Notes under the pieces: model-generated
Told to the model about the DNA's origin: nothing
Database searches by the model: none
The model's input: the letters and a program-made list of their open reading frames with translations, nothing else
Made by a program: the position numbers and the translations under genes
Shown here: one piece after another, positions 42,992 to 53,398 of the stretch
Position numbering within the stretch: position 1 is the stretch's first letter
How the letters are laid out: every line of letters starts with the position of its first letter
Assembly (NCBI GenBank): GCA_030560485.1
Contig: JAKTTS010000014.1
Span: 1 to 64,000, forward strand
Reading direction: 5' to 3'
DNA from: Ascoidea tarda (nom. inval.)
Taxonomy: Eukaryota; Ascomycota; Saccharomycetes; Ascoideales; Ascoideaceae
DNA length: 64,000 nt

Positions 42992-43504
42992 TCATAAGAC
43001 GCTTATTTCTTTAACGACTTCATCATAATTCTCCTTGTACTCCTCACTATCACCAGAATTTTTCTTATTCGATTTTCCTCCTCCTGGAACTATCATAATG
43101 CAGCTCGTTGGTCTCTTTGTAGCTCCTGCTGATCCTAAATCTTCTTTTGATGGGATAAATAAATATGGCACTGTGTTATCTTCACATAAAACAGGTAAGT
43201 GAGATATAACATCTGGAGGTGAAATATCTCCTGCAATTACCACTAATCCCTTATCACCTTTTCTAAGAGCCTTTACAACTTCTTTGACTCCTCTTCTGAC
43301 ATGTTTTTGTTTAGATGCCTTTTTAACTGTCTTTAAAATTTTTTTATTCAATTTCTTTGGAGCTAATGGTTTAGCAAATGGCAAAACTGCTGGCAATCTT
43401 TTTTCATAATTATCAATTTTCTCAATGTCTTCTTTTGTTACTTGCTTGCTAGAAGTCTTCTTTAATGATTTATCTTTTTTTTCTTTCCTTTCTTTCTTTC
43501 CCAT
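42992..43504 (-). CDS. NHP2: H/ACA snoRNP protein Nhp2
   Basis: 170 aa from the ATG at 43504; the frame extends two codons to a TTG. A Lys-rich head is followed by an L7Ae/L30e-type RNA-binding domain with RRGVKEVVKALRKGDKGLVVIAGDISP, then PVLCEDNTVPYLFIPSKEDLG. Nhp2 binds H/ACA guide RNAs with Cbf5, Nop10 and Gar1 for rRNA pseudouridylation in the nucleolus. S. cerevisiae Nhp2 is 156 aa. The last ~20 residues (SNKKNSGDSEEYKENYD) are an unusual polar tail after GGG. Snu13 and Rpl8 share the fold but not this head. Confidence 0.93.
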   Translation of the reverse strand: MGKKERKEKKDKSLKKTSSKQVTKEDIEKIDNYEKRLPAVLPFAKPLAPKKLNKKILKTVKKASKQKHVRRGVKEVVKALRKGDKGLVVIAGDISPPDVISHLPVLCEDNTVPYLFIPSKEDLGSAGATKRPTSCIMIVPGGGKSNKKNSGDSEEYKENYDEVVKEISVL

Positions 43505-43790
43505 CCTCAATTGTCTTTATTATTGTATTGTTTCAATATCGTTTTGATGAGGGAACTTGAAATGAAAAATTTTGAACGCTTTCTAAAATTTTTCTTAGAA
43601 CATAAAAAAAGCCAGCCCTTTCATAACGGAATTTTTTTATATTGTGTATTTTTAAAACTGTTAGTATATTCCCCTTTTAAATGGGATTATTTGGTTTCTG
43701 TCTTTAAATCCCAAATTTTAACAATCACAGCCTGATTCTATTTGATTTCAAAAGGAATTACAATTGAATCTTTCGAAATTCTATCCAAAT

Positions 43791-45590
43791 ATGTCAAATA
43801 ATGAGCTAATATCATTGGAAAAGTTATTATCGAAAAATGATAATGACCAAGACTCTAATAAAATAACATTTATATCCAAAAAACGAAGGTTGAAATTGAA
43901 AAAACTGAAAGATAGTGAAAGTGAAACGAAAAAAAGAAAAGCCCATGTTACCAATAAATCTAACCAAAACCAGCTTTCCATCAACAACAGCCGAGATGAT
44001 CATATAAAAAACATTGAAAACAAAAGTAGAATTAATTTCAATAACAATTCAATCAACAATGCCAGATATAAAAACACTAATAATAGCAATAATGGACAAT
44101 CGTCAACAGTGCCACCATCAAAAAAATTAAAAAAGAGCAAATTCAAGTTTGCGTGGGACGATAATGAAGATACTTCAGCTTCAGCAGAAATTAAACCAAT
44201 AATCTCAATAGATGCTCGATCCAAAAGCAACGATATATCTGCTGCATTATCTAGAAAAATCAATTGGAACAGTAAGCACTGGTCTGAAAAACCATTAAAT
44301 GAAATGACTGACAGAGATTGGAGGATCTTGAAAGAAGACTTTGAAATCAACTCAAAGGGAAATATTGTTGAAAAACCCTTGAGATCATGGAGCGAGAGCA
44401 AGATTAATACTGAAATATTAAAAATTCTAAAACTGTTAAATTATAGAGACCCAACACCAATTCAAAGAGCTGCAATCCCAATTGCTATCAATCGGAAAGA
44501 TGTGTTGGGAATTGCTGAGACTGGTTCAGGGAAAACATTGAGTTATATAATTCCATTACTAACATACTTACTTACATTGCCCAGGGTTAACTACCATACA
44601 AAGAATGATGGACCATATGCATTAGTATTAGCACCCACAAGAGAATTAGCTCAGCAAATTGAAAAGGAGTGTTCTAAATTTTGTCATAGACTAAGAATAA
44701 AACTAACCTCTGTTGTTGGTGGGTATAAATTGGAAAGCAACTCATTTAATTTGTCCAATGGTGTTGAAGTGTTGATTGCCACACCTGGTCGATTATTAGA
44801 TTGTATTGATAGGAAGATCTTAGTTTTGAATCAATGTTACTACTTGATAATCGACGAAGCAGACAGAATGATTGATTTAGGATTTGAGAGTCAAGTCTCG
44901 AAAATATTAGAAATTCTACCCAAATATCAAAAACGAACATCAATGATGTATACAGCTACAATGCCCCCAACTATTAAAAAGTTGGTCAAGAATTATCTTG
45001 ATAATCCCAACACTATCATAATAGGAAACCTAGACAAAGCAGTTGATAGTGTAGAGCAAAAAGTTGAATTTTTGAATACCGAGGAGCAGAAAAATCGAAG
45101 ATTGATTTCGATTTTAAATTCCAACAACTACTATCCTCCGATTATTATATTTGTCAACTATAAGAAGACATGCGAAAACCTAAGTACTATAATCAACGAA
45201 AAGTCAAGATTCAAGTCCACAATTATTCATGGGTCAAAGAATCAAGACCAAAGAGAGTTGGCCATAACGAATCTTAAACAAGGAAAATTTGATATATTGA
45301 TTGCAACAGATGTGGCAGGTCGAGGTATCGACATTCCAGATGTTTCATTGGTCATCAACTATCAGATGTCAAGAACCATCGAAGACTACATTCACAGAAT
45401 TGGCAGAACAGGGCGAGCTGGCAAGCTAGGAACAGCGATAACATTTCTACATAACAAGGACGACAGCGATGTGTTGTACGACCTCAAAAACATGGTTCTC
45501 AAGAGCTCATTGAGCAAGTGCTCTGACGAACTTAGACGCCACCCTGCCGCCATCAGCAAACCCAACCAGTTCAGGGCCATTGACCAATAG
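43791..45590 (+). CDS. PRP28: Spliceosomal DEAD-box ATPase Prp28
   Basis: 599 aa from the ATG at 43791; the frame extends nine codons to a TTG. A basic Asn/Ser-rich head precedes the Prp28-specific entry KHWSEKPLNEMTDRDWRI. The helicase motifs follow: Q motif (PTPIQ), AETGSGKT, PTRELA, TPGR, DEAD, TAT (in place of SAT), TDVAGRGIDIP and HRIGRTGRAG. Prp28 displaces U1 from the 5' splice site so U6 can pair. Length is like S. cerevisiae (588 aa). CTG codons at 43905 and 44433 are the only two I found by eye. Confidence 0.95.
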   Translation: MSNNELISLEKLLSKNDNDQDSNKITFISKKRRLKLKKLKDSESETKKRKAHVTNKSNQNQLSINNSRDDHIKNIENKSRINFNNNSINNARYKNTNNSNNGQSSTVPPSKKLKKSKFKFAWDDNEDTSASAEIKPIISIDARSKSNDISAALSRKINWNSKHWSEKPLNEMTDRDWRILKEDFEINSKGNIVEKPLRSWSESKINTEILKILKLLNYRDPTPIQRAAIPIAINRKDVLGIAETGSGKTLSYIIPLLTYLLTLPRVNYHTKNDGPYALVLAPTRELAQQIEKECSKFCHRLRIKLTSVVGGYKLESNSFNLSNGVEVLIATPGRLLDCIDRKILVLNQCYYLIIDEADRMIDLGFESQVSKILEILPKYQKRTSMMYTATMPPTIKKLVKNYLDNPNTIIIGNLDKAVDSVEQKVEFLNTEEQKNRRLISILNSNNYYPPIIIFVNYKKTCENLSTIINEKSRFKSTIIHGSKNQDQRELAITNLKQGKFDILIATDVAGRGIDIPDVSLVINYQMSRTIEDYIHRIGRTGRAGKLGTAITFLHNKDDSDVLYDLKNMVLKSSLSKCSDELRRHPAAISKPNQFRAIDQ

Positions 45591-45899
45591 ACCCTTTCAA
45601 TCTCAGCTCTTTTGTTCAGTTCATTTCTCTCCTCTTCTTTTCTCTTTATATCATCTTGTCCCGTTTCGGAAAGCAGCGTTAGGGCCCTAATCATCAGGGC
45701 TCAGATCACGGGCCCATTTTTCAAAAAACACCTGTTCAAAGTTTGATGAAATTTGGCTCAAACTGTTTTGGCTCCATGAAGGCCACTGTTCAATACAGAC
45801 ACAATTGAATTCTCGCCAATTGGAGACGCCATTAAATATTCTCTAATCATCCTCTTTGCATTTGTACTCTAGTTTGATATCCTTTGGAAGTTAGGATCA
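45591..45899. promoter_or_regulatory. PMT2 upstream region
   Basis: 309 bp between PRP28 (3' end) and PMT2 (start). A GC-rich patch at about 45680-45715 carries two GGGCCC palindromes. No gene seen. Confidence 0.45.
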
Positions 45900-48209
45900 A
45901 TGAGTAACTCCAAGTCAACTGGGATCGAAAAATCCTCCTCACTAATCACCAGCAGAAAGATAACAAAAACAGATGAGCTGAAATCTTCAATACCCCCAAA
46001 GAAAGATGAAGCAGAAGTTGAATTAGTATTCGACGATCCAAAAAAATATGCCCAGTATGAGCTAGAAAATATGAATCAATCCTTACTAAAAGCTGAAGCG
46101 GTTATAATGCCTATTGTCTTCACTTTATTGTCACTATTCACAAGAATGTATAAAATCGGAATAAATAACCATGTTGTCTGGGATGAAGCACATTTTGGAA
46201 AATTTGGTTCTTACTACTTGAGACATGAGTTTTATCATGATGTCCATCCACCTTTAGGAAAAATGCTAGTTGGGCTATCTGGCTATTTGGCTGGATACAA
46301 TGGATCTTGGGATTTCCCATCTGGAAATGAATATCCCGAATATATCGACTATGTCAAAATGAGAATATTTCAAGCTGTTTTCTCTTCGTTATGTGTTCCT
46401 TTTGCTTACTTCACCTGCAAAAGCATTGGCTTTTCTGTATACTCCACTTGGTTATTTACTTTAATGGTATTATTAGATAATTCCTATGTTACCCTTGGAA
46501 GATTCATTTTGTTAGATTCAATGTTATTATTATTTACTGTGACCACTTTCTTTTGCTTAGTCCGATTCCACAATGAAAAAAAGAAACCATTTCAAAGAAA
46601 ATGGTGGAAGTGGATCCTATTGTTAGGTATCTCAATTGGTTGTGTATGTTCTGTTAAAATGGTTGGTTTGTTTGTTACTGCTTTAGTTGGAATTTATACA
46701 ATTGTTGAACTATGGAACCAATTTGGTGATAAGACTCTTGCTAACGGAATTTATGTCTGTCATTGGATAGCAAGAATCGTTGCATTGATTGTGATTCCAA
46801 TGTTGGTTTTCCTTCTAGCTTTTAAAGTCCATTTTGAATTATTGTGGCATTCTGGTCCAGGTGATGCTAACATGAATTCTTTATTTCAAGCTAATTTAGT
46901 TGGTTCAAATGTTGGCATTGGTCCAAGAGATATAACTGTCAGATCTTCAATTGTCACGATTAAAAACCAAGGATTAGGTGGTGGTTTATTGCATTCTCAT
47001 GTTCAAACTTATCCTGAAGGTTCAAACCAACAACAAGTTACAACTTATTCACATAAAGATTCCAATAATAACTGGAGATTCGAAAGACCAAGATGGGAGA
47101 AAGAATTTAATGAAGAGACAGATGGAAATGAATATATTCATGACGGATTGGTTGTTAGATTATTCCATCCTCAAACTGGCCGTAATTTGCACACTCATCA
47201 AGTCAATGCTCCAGTTTCAAGAACCGAATATGAGGTAGCAGGCTACGGTAATATGACTGTCGGTGATGAAAAAGACAATTGGGTTGTGGAAATTGCAAAC
47301 CAAATTGGTGATGAAGACTCAAAAAATTTGCACCCTTTGACAAGTTCATTCAGACTTCGTTCTAAAGCTATGAATTGTTACCTTGGTACAACCGGGGAAT
47401 CTTTACCTCAATGGGGTTTCCGTCAAGGTGAAGTCGTTTGTTACAAGAATCCATTTAGAAGAGACAAGAGAACTTGGTGGAACATTGAATACCATGAAAA
47501 TTCAAAATTACCTCCACCAAGTGATGATTTTACTTTGCCAAAAACCAATTTTTTCAAAGATTTTATTCAATTGAATCTTGCAATGATGGCTACTAATAAT
47601 GCTTTGATTCCAGATCAAGATAAACAGGACGATTTGGCCTCATCATTCTGGCAATGGCCTACTTTAAATGTTGGGATCAGATTATGTTCATGGTCGGATG
47701 ACACTGTCAAATATTTCCTCATCGGTTCCCCAGCAACTACTTGGACTTCATCGGTTGGTGTCATTATCTTTGCAATTTTATTTGTTGTTTATGTTTTAAG
47801 ATGGCAAAGACAAATTGACGATTTTCCAGCAGCAGAGGAACCCAGAACTCATAAATTTAATTTATTTTTAATTGGAGGAATTTATCCAATGTTTGGATGG
47901 GGATTACATTTTATGCCATTTGTTATCATGGGCAGAGTGACATATGTTCATCATTACTTGCCTGCTTTGTATTTTGCCATGCTAGTTTTCACATATTTGA
48001 TTGAAAATTTAACAAGTAATGCCAGATCTAATAAGGGATTCAAAAACTTAACCAAAGTATGGTTGATATACGGTGTTTTGTATTTTTTAGTTATTAGCTG
48101 TTTTATTTATTTCTCGCCAATAAGTTTTGGTATGCCAGGACCAAATAGAGATTACAAATATTTAAACTGGTTATCAACGTGGAGAATTTCAGACGAAAAA
48201 AGATGGTAA
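45900..48209 (+). CDS. PMT2: Protein O-mannosyltransferase Pmt2
   Basis: 769 aa polytopic ER protein. After a ~65-residue cytosolic head comes the GT39 catalytic loop with the WDEAHFG motif (about residue 93) and [10 protein letters not shown]. About seven membrane segments precede and four or more follow a luminal MIR region (about 350-530; [39 protein letters not shown]). The block [17 protein letters not shown] is characteristic of the PMT2 subfamily. Pmt2 forms a heterodimer with Pmt1-type subunits and transfers mannose from Dol-P-Man to Ser/Thr. S. cerevisiae Pmt2 is 759 aa. I found only one CTG codon (45978), in the poorly conserved head. Confidence 0.93.
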   Translation: MSNSKSTGIEKSSSLITSRKITKTDELKSSIPPKKDEAEVELVFDDPKKYAQYELENMNQSLLKAEAVIMPIVFTLLSLFTRMYKIGINNHVVWDEAHFGKFGSYYLRHEFYHDVHPPLGKMLVGLSGYLAGYNGSWDFPSGNEYPEYIDYVKMRIFQAVFSSLCVPFAYFTCKSIGFSVYSTWLFTLMVLLDNSYVTLGRFILLDSMLLLFTVTTFFCLVRFHNEKKKPFQRKWWKWILLLGISIGCVCSVKMVGLFVTALVGIYTIVELWNQFGDKTLANGIYVCHWIARIVALIVIPMLVFLLAFKVHFELLWHSGPGDANMNSLFQANLVGSNVGIGPRDITVRSSIVTIKNQGLGGGLLHSHVQTYPEGSNQQQVTTYSHKDSNNNWRFERPRWEKEFNEETDGNEYIHDGLVVRLFHPQTGRNLHTHQVNAPVSRTEYEVAGYGNMTVGDEKDNWVVEIANQIGDEDSKNLHPLTSSFRLRSKAMNCYLGTTGESLPQWGFRQGEVVCYKNPFRRDKRTWWNIEYHENSKLPPPSDDFTLPKTNFFKDFIQLNLAMMATNNALIPDQDKQDDLASSFWQWPTLNVGIRLCSWSDDTVKYFLIGSPATTWTSSVGVIIFAILFVVYVLRWQRQIDDFPAAEEPRTHKFNLFLIGGIYPMFGWGLHFMPFVIMGRVTYVHHYLPALYFAMLVFTYLIENLTSNARSNKGFKNLTKVWLIYGVLYFLVISCFIYFSPISFGMPGPNRDYKYLNWLSTWRISDEKRW

Positions 48210-48409
48210 GCTCAGTTTTTATCATTCCACCATACTGATTTATTATAACTTCATATTTTATAATACATATCTATATCTTGAAGTGTTAATAATAAAAAAT
48301 TTTGTACACAAAAAAACAAGCTCCAATCTTCTTCTCAAAGAAAAATCGCAGCTAAAAAAGCAAAAAACACAGTGCAGAGCCGGAAAAACCACATCAAAAC
48401 AAGCCGAAA

Positions 48410-48499
48410 ATGTCTTGGAAGGACCCTGAAATTCGAACTCTAATGTTGCTTCTAATTTTACTTGTGAATTATTTCGTGTTTTTACTTTTTTATATCTAA
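48410..48499 (+). CDS. Possible 29-aa single-pass membrane microprotein
   Basis: ATG in good yeast context (A at -3, TCT as second codon) with a 29-codon frame ending in TAA. A charged head (MSWKDPEIRT) is followed by an 18-residue hydrophobic run rich in Leu/Phe/Val to the C-terminus. This is the shape of known tiny yeast membrane subunits, but I do not recognise it. It lies in the 421-bp convergent gap between PMT2 and the OYE-type gene, so it would need its own promoter or be in the PMT2 3' UTR. Coding status is unproven. Confidence 0.35.
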   Translation: MSWKDPEIRTLMLLLILLVNYFVFLLFYI

Positions 48500-48630
48500 C
48501 TTTAAATAAAGGTGTTTGTTATTATTTTCTATATGGAAAATCTAGTCTGCAAGTTGGTTTTTTAAAAGTGGATTTGTTTCTACAACAGTTTGGAAAGGCA
48601 CATCTGATCCTATATTAATTGACTTAAAAA

Positions 48631-49848
48631 TTAACTGTGTGGGGGATAAAATGGCCATTCCAATTGTTTTGTGTGATGCAATCTAACACCCAACTCATCA
48701 CTCCATTGCCAGACAAGTCCTGGATTTTTCAAAAAGGCTCTGCCAACAAAAGTAATATCACAAACATTGTCTTCTAAAATCTTGTTTGCAAAAGCACCTT
48801 CCTTGATACCACCAACGCAAGAAACCAAAATCTTATCACCAACACTATCTTTAATGGCTTTACTGTTTGGAACATGAAAACCTTGATTACTGCCTCTTTT
48901 TACTTGATTGGAAGCGTTCCCACCAGAGGAAACGTCAATTAAGTCAACACCAGCATCAATAAAATAATTGGATAATTTGATAGAATCCTCAATTTTCCAT
49001 CCATCAGGATTGTGTGGTGTATTATCGGTAGATGAAATTCTTACAAAAATCGGAATATTTTCAAAATCAATATTTTTTTTCACTTCTTCAATAATTTCCA
49101 ACAAAAATCTGATTCTATTTTCAAAAGAGCCACCGTACCCATCAGTTCTTTGGTTTGAAATTTTTGAAAGAAAACTATGAATCAAATATCCATGAGCAGC
49201 ATGAATTTCAACAAAATCGAATCTAGAGATTTCAGTAGATCTCTTAGCGGCTTTGCCAAATTTTCTAACAAGATCCTTGATTTGTTCTGCTGACAACTCA
49301 TTTGGAGTTGGTGATTGGTCATTGAAAGGAAGAGCAGATGGAGCAACCAATTTATCAGCAAACCCACCATTCTCATCTAAGACTAACTTATTTAAGCTTA
49401 CATAAAGTGGAACAGTACTTCCTTTTCTTCCAGAATGAGCAAGTTGAATACCAATATATTGATCTTGAGTATGAATAAAATCAACGATGGTTTTAAGAGC
49501 TAATGCTTGCTCATCATTCCAAATACCTAAATCGTTTGGAGAAAGTCTTCCTTCAGGAGAAACACTGGCTGCACCAGTCATCAACAAACCAGCACCTCTA
49601 AGAGCAACTGCACCATAGTGAATCAAATAATATGGACCAGGGATACCATTTGAATCGGCACCATATTGAACCATTGGAGATAATCCAACTCTGTTTTTAA
49701 GAAGTAATTTCTTAATTTTTAGAGGAGTGAATAGTTTTGGCAAAGGTTTATCGGTTTCAACGGGAGTTCCAGCAGGAACAGGCTGTTTCAATGAATAAAA
49801 GGGCACATTTGGAGCACCTTTATTATCGTATTTAACAAAACTGATCAT
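48631..49848 (-). CDS. Old Yellow Enzyme family NAD(P)H-dependent flavin oxidoreductase (YqjM-like)
   Basis: 405 aa TIM-barrel flavoenzyme. Visible motifs: LFTPLKIKKLLLKNRVGLSPM at the N-terminus, QLAHSGRKG, the substrate-binding IHAAHGYLIHSFLS, the RTDGYGGSFENRIRF signature, then VDLIDVSSGG and a C-terminal DITFVGRAFLKNP phosphate-binding loop. This is the class III (YqjM/xenobiotic reductase) layout, not classical Oye2/3. Such enzymes reduce activated C=C bonds with FMN, and their physiological substrates are mostly unknown. The residue corresponding to the redox-tuning Cys of YqjM (SPMC) is Val here (SPMVQYG). Confidence 0.9.
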   Translation of the reverse strand: MISFVKYDNKGAPNVPFYSLKQPVPAGTPVETDKPLPKLFTPLKIKKLLLKNRVGLSPMVQYGADSNGIPGPYYLIHYGAVALRGAGLLMTGAASVSPEGRLSPNDLGIWNDEQALALKTIVDFIHTQDQYIGIQLAHSGRKGSTVPLYVSLNKLVLDENGGFADKLVAPSALPFNDQSPTPNELSAEQIKDLVRKFGKAAKRSTEISRFDFVEIHAAHGYLIHSFLSKISNQRTDGYGGSFENRIRFLLEIIEEVKKNIDFENIPIFVRISSTDNTPHNPDGWKIEDSIKLSNYFIDAGVDLIDVSSGGNASNQVKRGSNQGFHVPNSKAIKDSVGDKILVSCVGGIKEGAFANKILEDNVCDITFVGRAFLKNPGLVWQWSDELGVRLHHTKQLEWPFYPPHS

Positions 49849-50266
49849 TTTTTTGAAACTTGTATAATAATTTAACTAAAGCTTGAACTGCTTTACTGTT
49901 GTTTTTTAAAGTACAATAAAGATATTTGAATCAATAAAAGAAGTAAAACGTATTTGATTCGATGTTTATATTAAATTTATCAATTGAAGTCTGTTCAGAA
50001 GGAGTAAAATACTCTTTAAATCATTAAATAGAAACATTTTATTTTATTAGTATCTGTGGTTGTAAGAAAAAAAAAATAAATTAATTGACACTGTTAATTC
50101 ATCATTAGTAATCATCGTAATATTATGCAAGATATATAAAAAAAAAAGCTCTATTGATACAATCAAAAGTAAAGAAACATAAATCAGTTTATAATATGCT
50201 TTTAGTAAGATAGTGTGTAAAAAAAACAATATGTTTTTTTCTAATATACCGTCAGATAAAATTAAA
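49849..50266. promoter_or_regulatory. OYE-type gene promoter / HD gene 3' region
   Basis: 418 bp, AT-rich, between tandem minus-strand genes. A minus-strand frame reaching into the HD gene's 3' end looks like chance. Nothing else seen. Confidence 0.45.
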
Positions 50267-51007
50267 TCATTTGTAAGCAAGCCAAAATTCATTTCTTTCC
50301 TTGATTAATTCATCTGCCATGTCTCTTACTTCATCGACCTGGATAGCATTGATTGCAGTGAAAAATTGCTCAAGATTTAATTTTCCTTTATATTTTTTCT
50401 CATACTCAAAAGCTTGGATAATCATCTCAAACTTGTCTATAGACTTGACTATTTTTCCTTCAATTGACGACTGATTTTCATACTCGAGCCACAAGTTGAG
50501 AAATTCAACAGACGCTTTCTCGTGATAAGGTTTAATCAAGTTTTCAGTTAAATAAATAATGGTCGATAACTCCCTGTAGTGTTTTTCCTTTTTGGATATT
50601 GGATCATTTGGAGTGATATCACCAACCAAAGATTCAGCTAGATCATGAACTATGGAGATTTCAACGCATTTTGAATTTGAGAAATTGGTTTTCAATAGTT
50701 TTGAGATGATTGCCATCCTATACATATGATCAGAAATAGACTCACAATCACCAATGCCAAAATTCAACCAACCTGTTCTCTTCTGTTGTTTCAATAAGCT
50801 GACAATATTTAGAAATGCTAAGACAAATCTCAATTGACTCTTGCTGTTGTCACTTGAGATGGATACTATTTGACTTTTAATGTCATCAGGAATCACATTC
50901 TCGACATTCCATTTGGAAGAATATAACTCCAATTCTTCCGGCGCAAACTCAGATAACAAGCGCTTACAAGGTTTATTGAGTTCGCTATCTGATTGAGTAT
51001 TCGACAT
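50267..51007 (-). CDS. HD-domain 5'-deoxynucleotidase (YBR242W/HDDC2 family)
   Basis: 246 aa from the ATG at 51007; an earlier in-frame ATG at 51103 would add a hydrophobic head not seen in the family (YBR242W is 238 aa). HD-domain metal ligands are visible: FLNIVSLLKQQKRTGW at the entry, His in ISDHMYRMA, HD in IVHDLAESLVGD, and a downstream Asp in KSIDKFEMIIQAFEYE. Members of this family dephosphorylate deoxynucleoside 5'-monophosphates. It is adjacent to the VPS73/YBR241C-type transporter, the same neighbour as in S. cerevisiae. Confidence 0.9.
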   Translation of the reverse strand: MSNTQSDSELNKPCKRLLSEFAPEELELYSSKWNVENVIPDDIKSQIVSISSDNSKSQLRFVLAFLNIVSLLKQQKRTGWLNFGIGDCESISDHMYRMAIISKLLKTNFSNSKCVEISIVHDLAESLVGDITPNDPISKKEKHYRELSTIIYLTENLIKPYHEKASVEFLNLWLEYENQSSIEGKIVKSIDKFEMIIQAFEYEKKYKGKLNLEQFFTAINAIQVDEVRDMADELIKERNEFWLAYK

Positions 51008-51264
51008 AATATGATATATTCTATTCTGAAAATCCCAAACAGAAAAAAAAACTGGAAACAAGAAGCAAAATTCTCGATGCGATGTAAAGATCAAAAAAAC
51101 CATCCCAAAAACAAAAACAATGTGGCGAGAAAAACAAAAAAAATCGGATGCCCCACAACAGTGGATACATAAAACATGAGATAAGATGCGATAAGAATAT
51201 TTAAAAATGGTTGGGGAAACACTTGGAAGAGAGGAAAATACACACTACGACTAAACCAAAGAAC

Positions 51265-52921
51265 TTATTCCAATCTTCTTTCATGGACATCATCATCATG
51301 GGTGCCCCAAACATCAAAGTAGGATTTTTTGCCTTTTGTTTCAGGAATGTAGTAATAAACAAAGCAAACAAAACAAGCGCAAATCACAGCAAAGAGATAG
51401 TAGACATACCCTCCGATTTTATCATTGATGATTGGGAATAAATAACCAACCATGAATGTTGCCAACCAGTTCATAATGGTTCCGTAACTTTGAGCTATAC
51501 TTGTAGCCTTTAGTTGGGTCACCTCGGATATAAGCAAAAAGGGAATTGGACCAACTCCAGTTGCAAACGCAATGATATAAGAAAAAGTGGCAATAACAAC
51601 TAAAACTGATTTCGAATAAATTATGGCAAAGCCGATTAAAAGACACGACACACCCATGATAGAGCCAGAAGACATCAATAAAGGTTTTCTTCCCAATCTG
51701 TCGACTAAAGTGCCACTTAGAAAAGTCACAATTACGTTGAGAATTGAAATTACGCAGTTAACAGTAACAGCATATTGAGGTAGTATAGTTGCAATGACAG
51801 AGACACCATAAAATATAATTGAGTTTATACCGCAAAACTGTTGACCAGTCATGATACCTGTTACAACGATTTTTGATTTGATGTAGTGAGAAGAAGTGAT
51901 GTAATCAGAAAAGGAAACAAAATTTGAGTCTTTTGTTGAAATAGAATCTTCAGCAAGTAAGTTGTCGCTTTCATTTGCATTTTCGGGTTGATCAGCTGGA
52001 GTGTTGCTTGTTCCAGTGTTATTAGTGTTGTTAGCATTACTAGTATTGCCAGTATTTTTATGTGCAAGCCATTCCTCAATCTCAAAGTCTGAATCTGATT
52101 TATTTCCGCCCCTAATTTTATGTAAAACAAATTTAGCATGATCCAAATTATTGTTTTTGACCAACCATTTTGGACTCTCATAAACGAAAAAAAAAGAGAT
52201 GAAATTAATTAAACCTAAGAAAAAGCCAATTAATAAAAGCAATCTCCACTGAAAATCATTTGCCCAGCTCAATGCCAATAACTGAGTTAATAGTATACCT
52301 ATATTAATTGACACTTGGTTCATCGAACCTAAAAACCCTCTAAGATTCACAGGACTGATTTCATTTATTAGTAAAGGAGTAACAACAATAGAAGTTCCAG
52401 CTCCAATTCCTGCAATTAATCTTCCAACAATTAGAACCGATAAAGAATTTGCAAAAGTAAGAACTAATGATCCTAAAATGAAAAAGGATGAGTTAATAAA
52501 CGAGGAGCCCTTTCTGCCTAATTTGTCGCTCAAATTACTTGCAAATACTGAGCCAATTAACCCACCAATTGAAAAAATCGACGTGGCCATTCCAATATCT
52601 TTGGTTTCCATTGGAATACATTGTTTGTAGTGATGTCTACCAAACCATGTTTGATCGTAATCAGTGCCGCTGCCGGGAATTGATTTTCTGCAAGACATAA
52701 CAGCCTCAGGAGCATTTAACTCAGCCTATAAGCAAACCCAAACCGCAAAAGAAACAGAAACAAATCAGTTAATATATGAGGTATTATGGATTAGAAGTGG
52801 TGACCACTTGGATTTCGAAGCAAGAACATACCATATGATACCCATATTGAATACTTCCTAGACAAGCAACAAACGTAGTTAAGATCAATTGTCTTGTCCA
52901 GGGGCTCTTGAGCTCGACCAT
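51265..52921 (-). CDS. Sugar-porter family MFS transporter (VPS73/YBR241C type), split gene
   Basis: Two exons: 52921-52832 (30 codons) and 52725-51265, giving 516 aa. Exon 1 supplies the first half of TM1 (VELKSPWTRQLILTTFVACLG, ending QYGYHM). Exon 2 continues in phase as AELNAPEAVMSCRKS. Family signatures: DKLGRKG in loop 2-3, RLIAGIGAGTS and INEISP, VYESPKWL after TM6, QQFCGINSIIFYG in TM7, DRLGRKPLL and the C-terminal PETKGK. About 12 membrane segments, with an Asn/Thr/Ser-rich central loop (about 225-275). The S. cerevisiae relatives YBR241C (488 aa) and Vps73 (486 aa) are vacuole- or mitochondria-associated. The transported substrate is unknown. Confidence 0.9.
52726..52831 (-). other. 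Intron of the sugar-porter gene (106 nt)
   Basis: GTATGT donor at 52831, TATTAAC-type branch candidate (52774-52768) and TAG acceptor at 52726. Phase 0. Splicing restores the QYGYHM-AELNAPE junction expected across TM1 in this family. Confidence 0.85.
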
Positions 52922-53398
52922 GATAATAGTAGTGATGATTTGAAGGGTGATTAGCAGACAGAAAACAAAAGTTTAGAGGTAAAACAGATATCTAACAAAG
53001 GATCTATCACCTCGTCCTATGTTGAAGCTGGGAGTCTTATCTCAAGAGAGACACACCCGTTCCAGTGATACCGACAGAAGCGTGCGTGGAATCTGCTAGA
53101 AACATTTCAATGGTACAATAGGGCTGTGTGATAGTCATGAGTTTTGAAGCTGGGCTTTGAAGTGCGTAATAAAAGCGGTCACGCTCAGCTTGAATCACTT
53201 GTTTGAGTGGTTCCGCTGGTAAGATCACGGGACACTGCCGGGCAATTTTCCAGCCCAGCTCAGAGCCTTTGGCAGCTAGGACGAGAGTGTGCAGTGGTGG
53301 AAAATTGGAGTGTAGTATAATCTTTGAGCTTTTCGTTTTGTTTTATCTCTTTTTAGGTGGAACAACTTTATTAGCAGTTAATATAAAATTAGATAAAA
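52922..53398. promoter_or_regulatory. Divergent sugar-porter/RPL28 promoter
   Basis: 477 bp. The central part (about 53040-53300) is richer in G+C than its surroundings. Short frames here show no domain. No confident Rap1 or Tbf1 site was recognised. Confidence 0.45.

Noticed and set aside
51008-51103. 33-residue hydrophobic extension of the HD protein
   Set aside because: Family members start near the ATG at 51007; the extension lies in the promoter.
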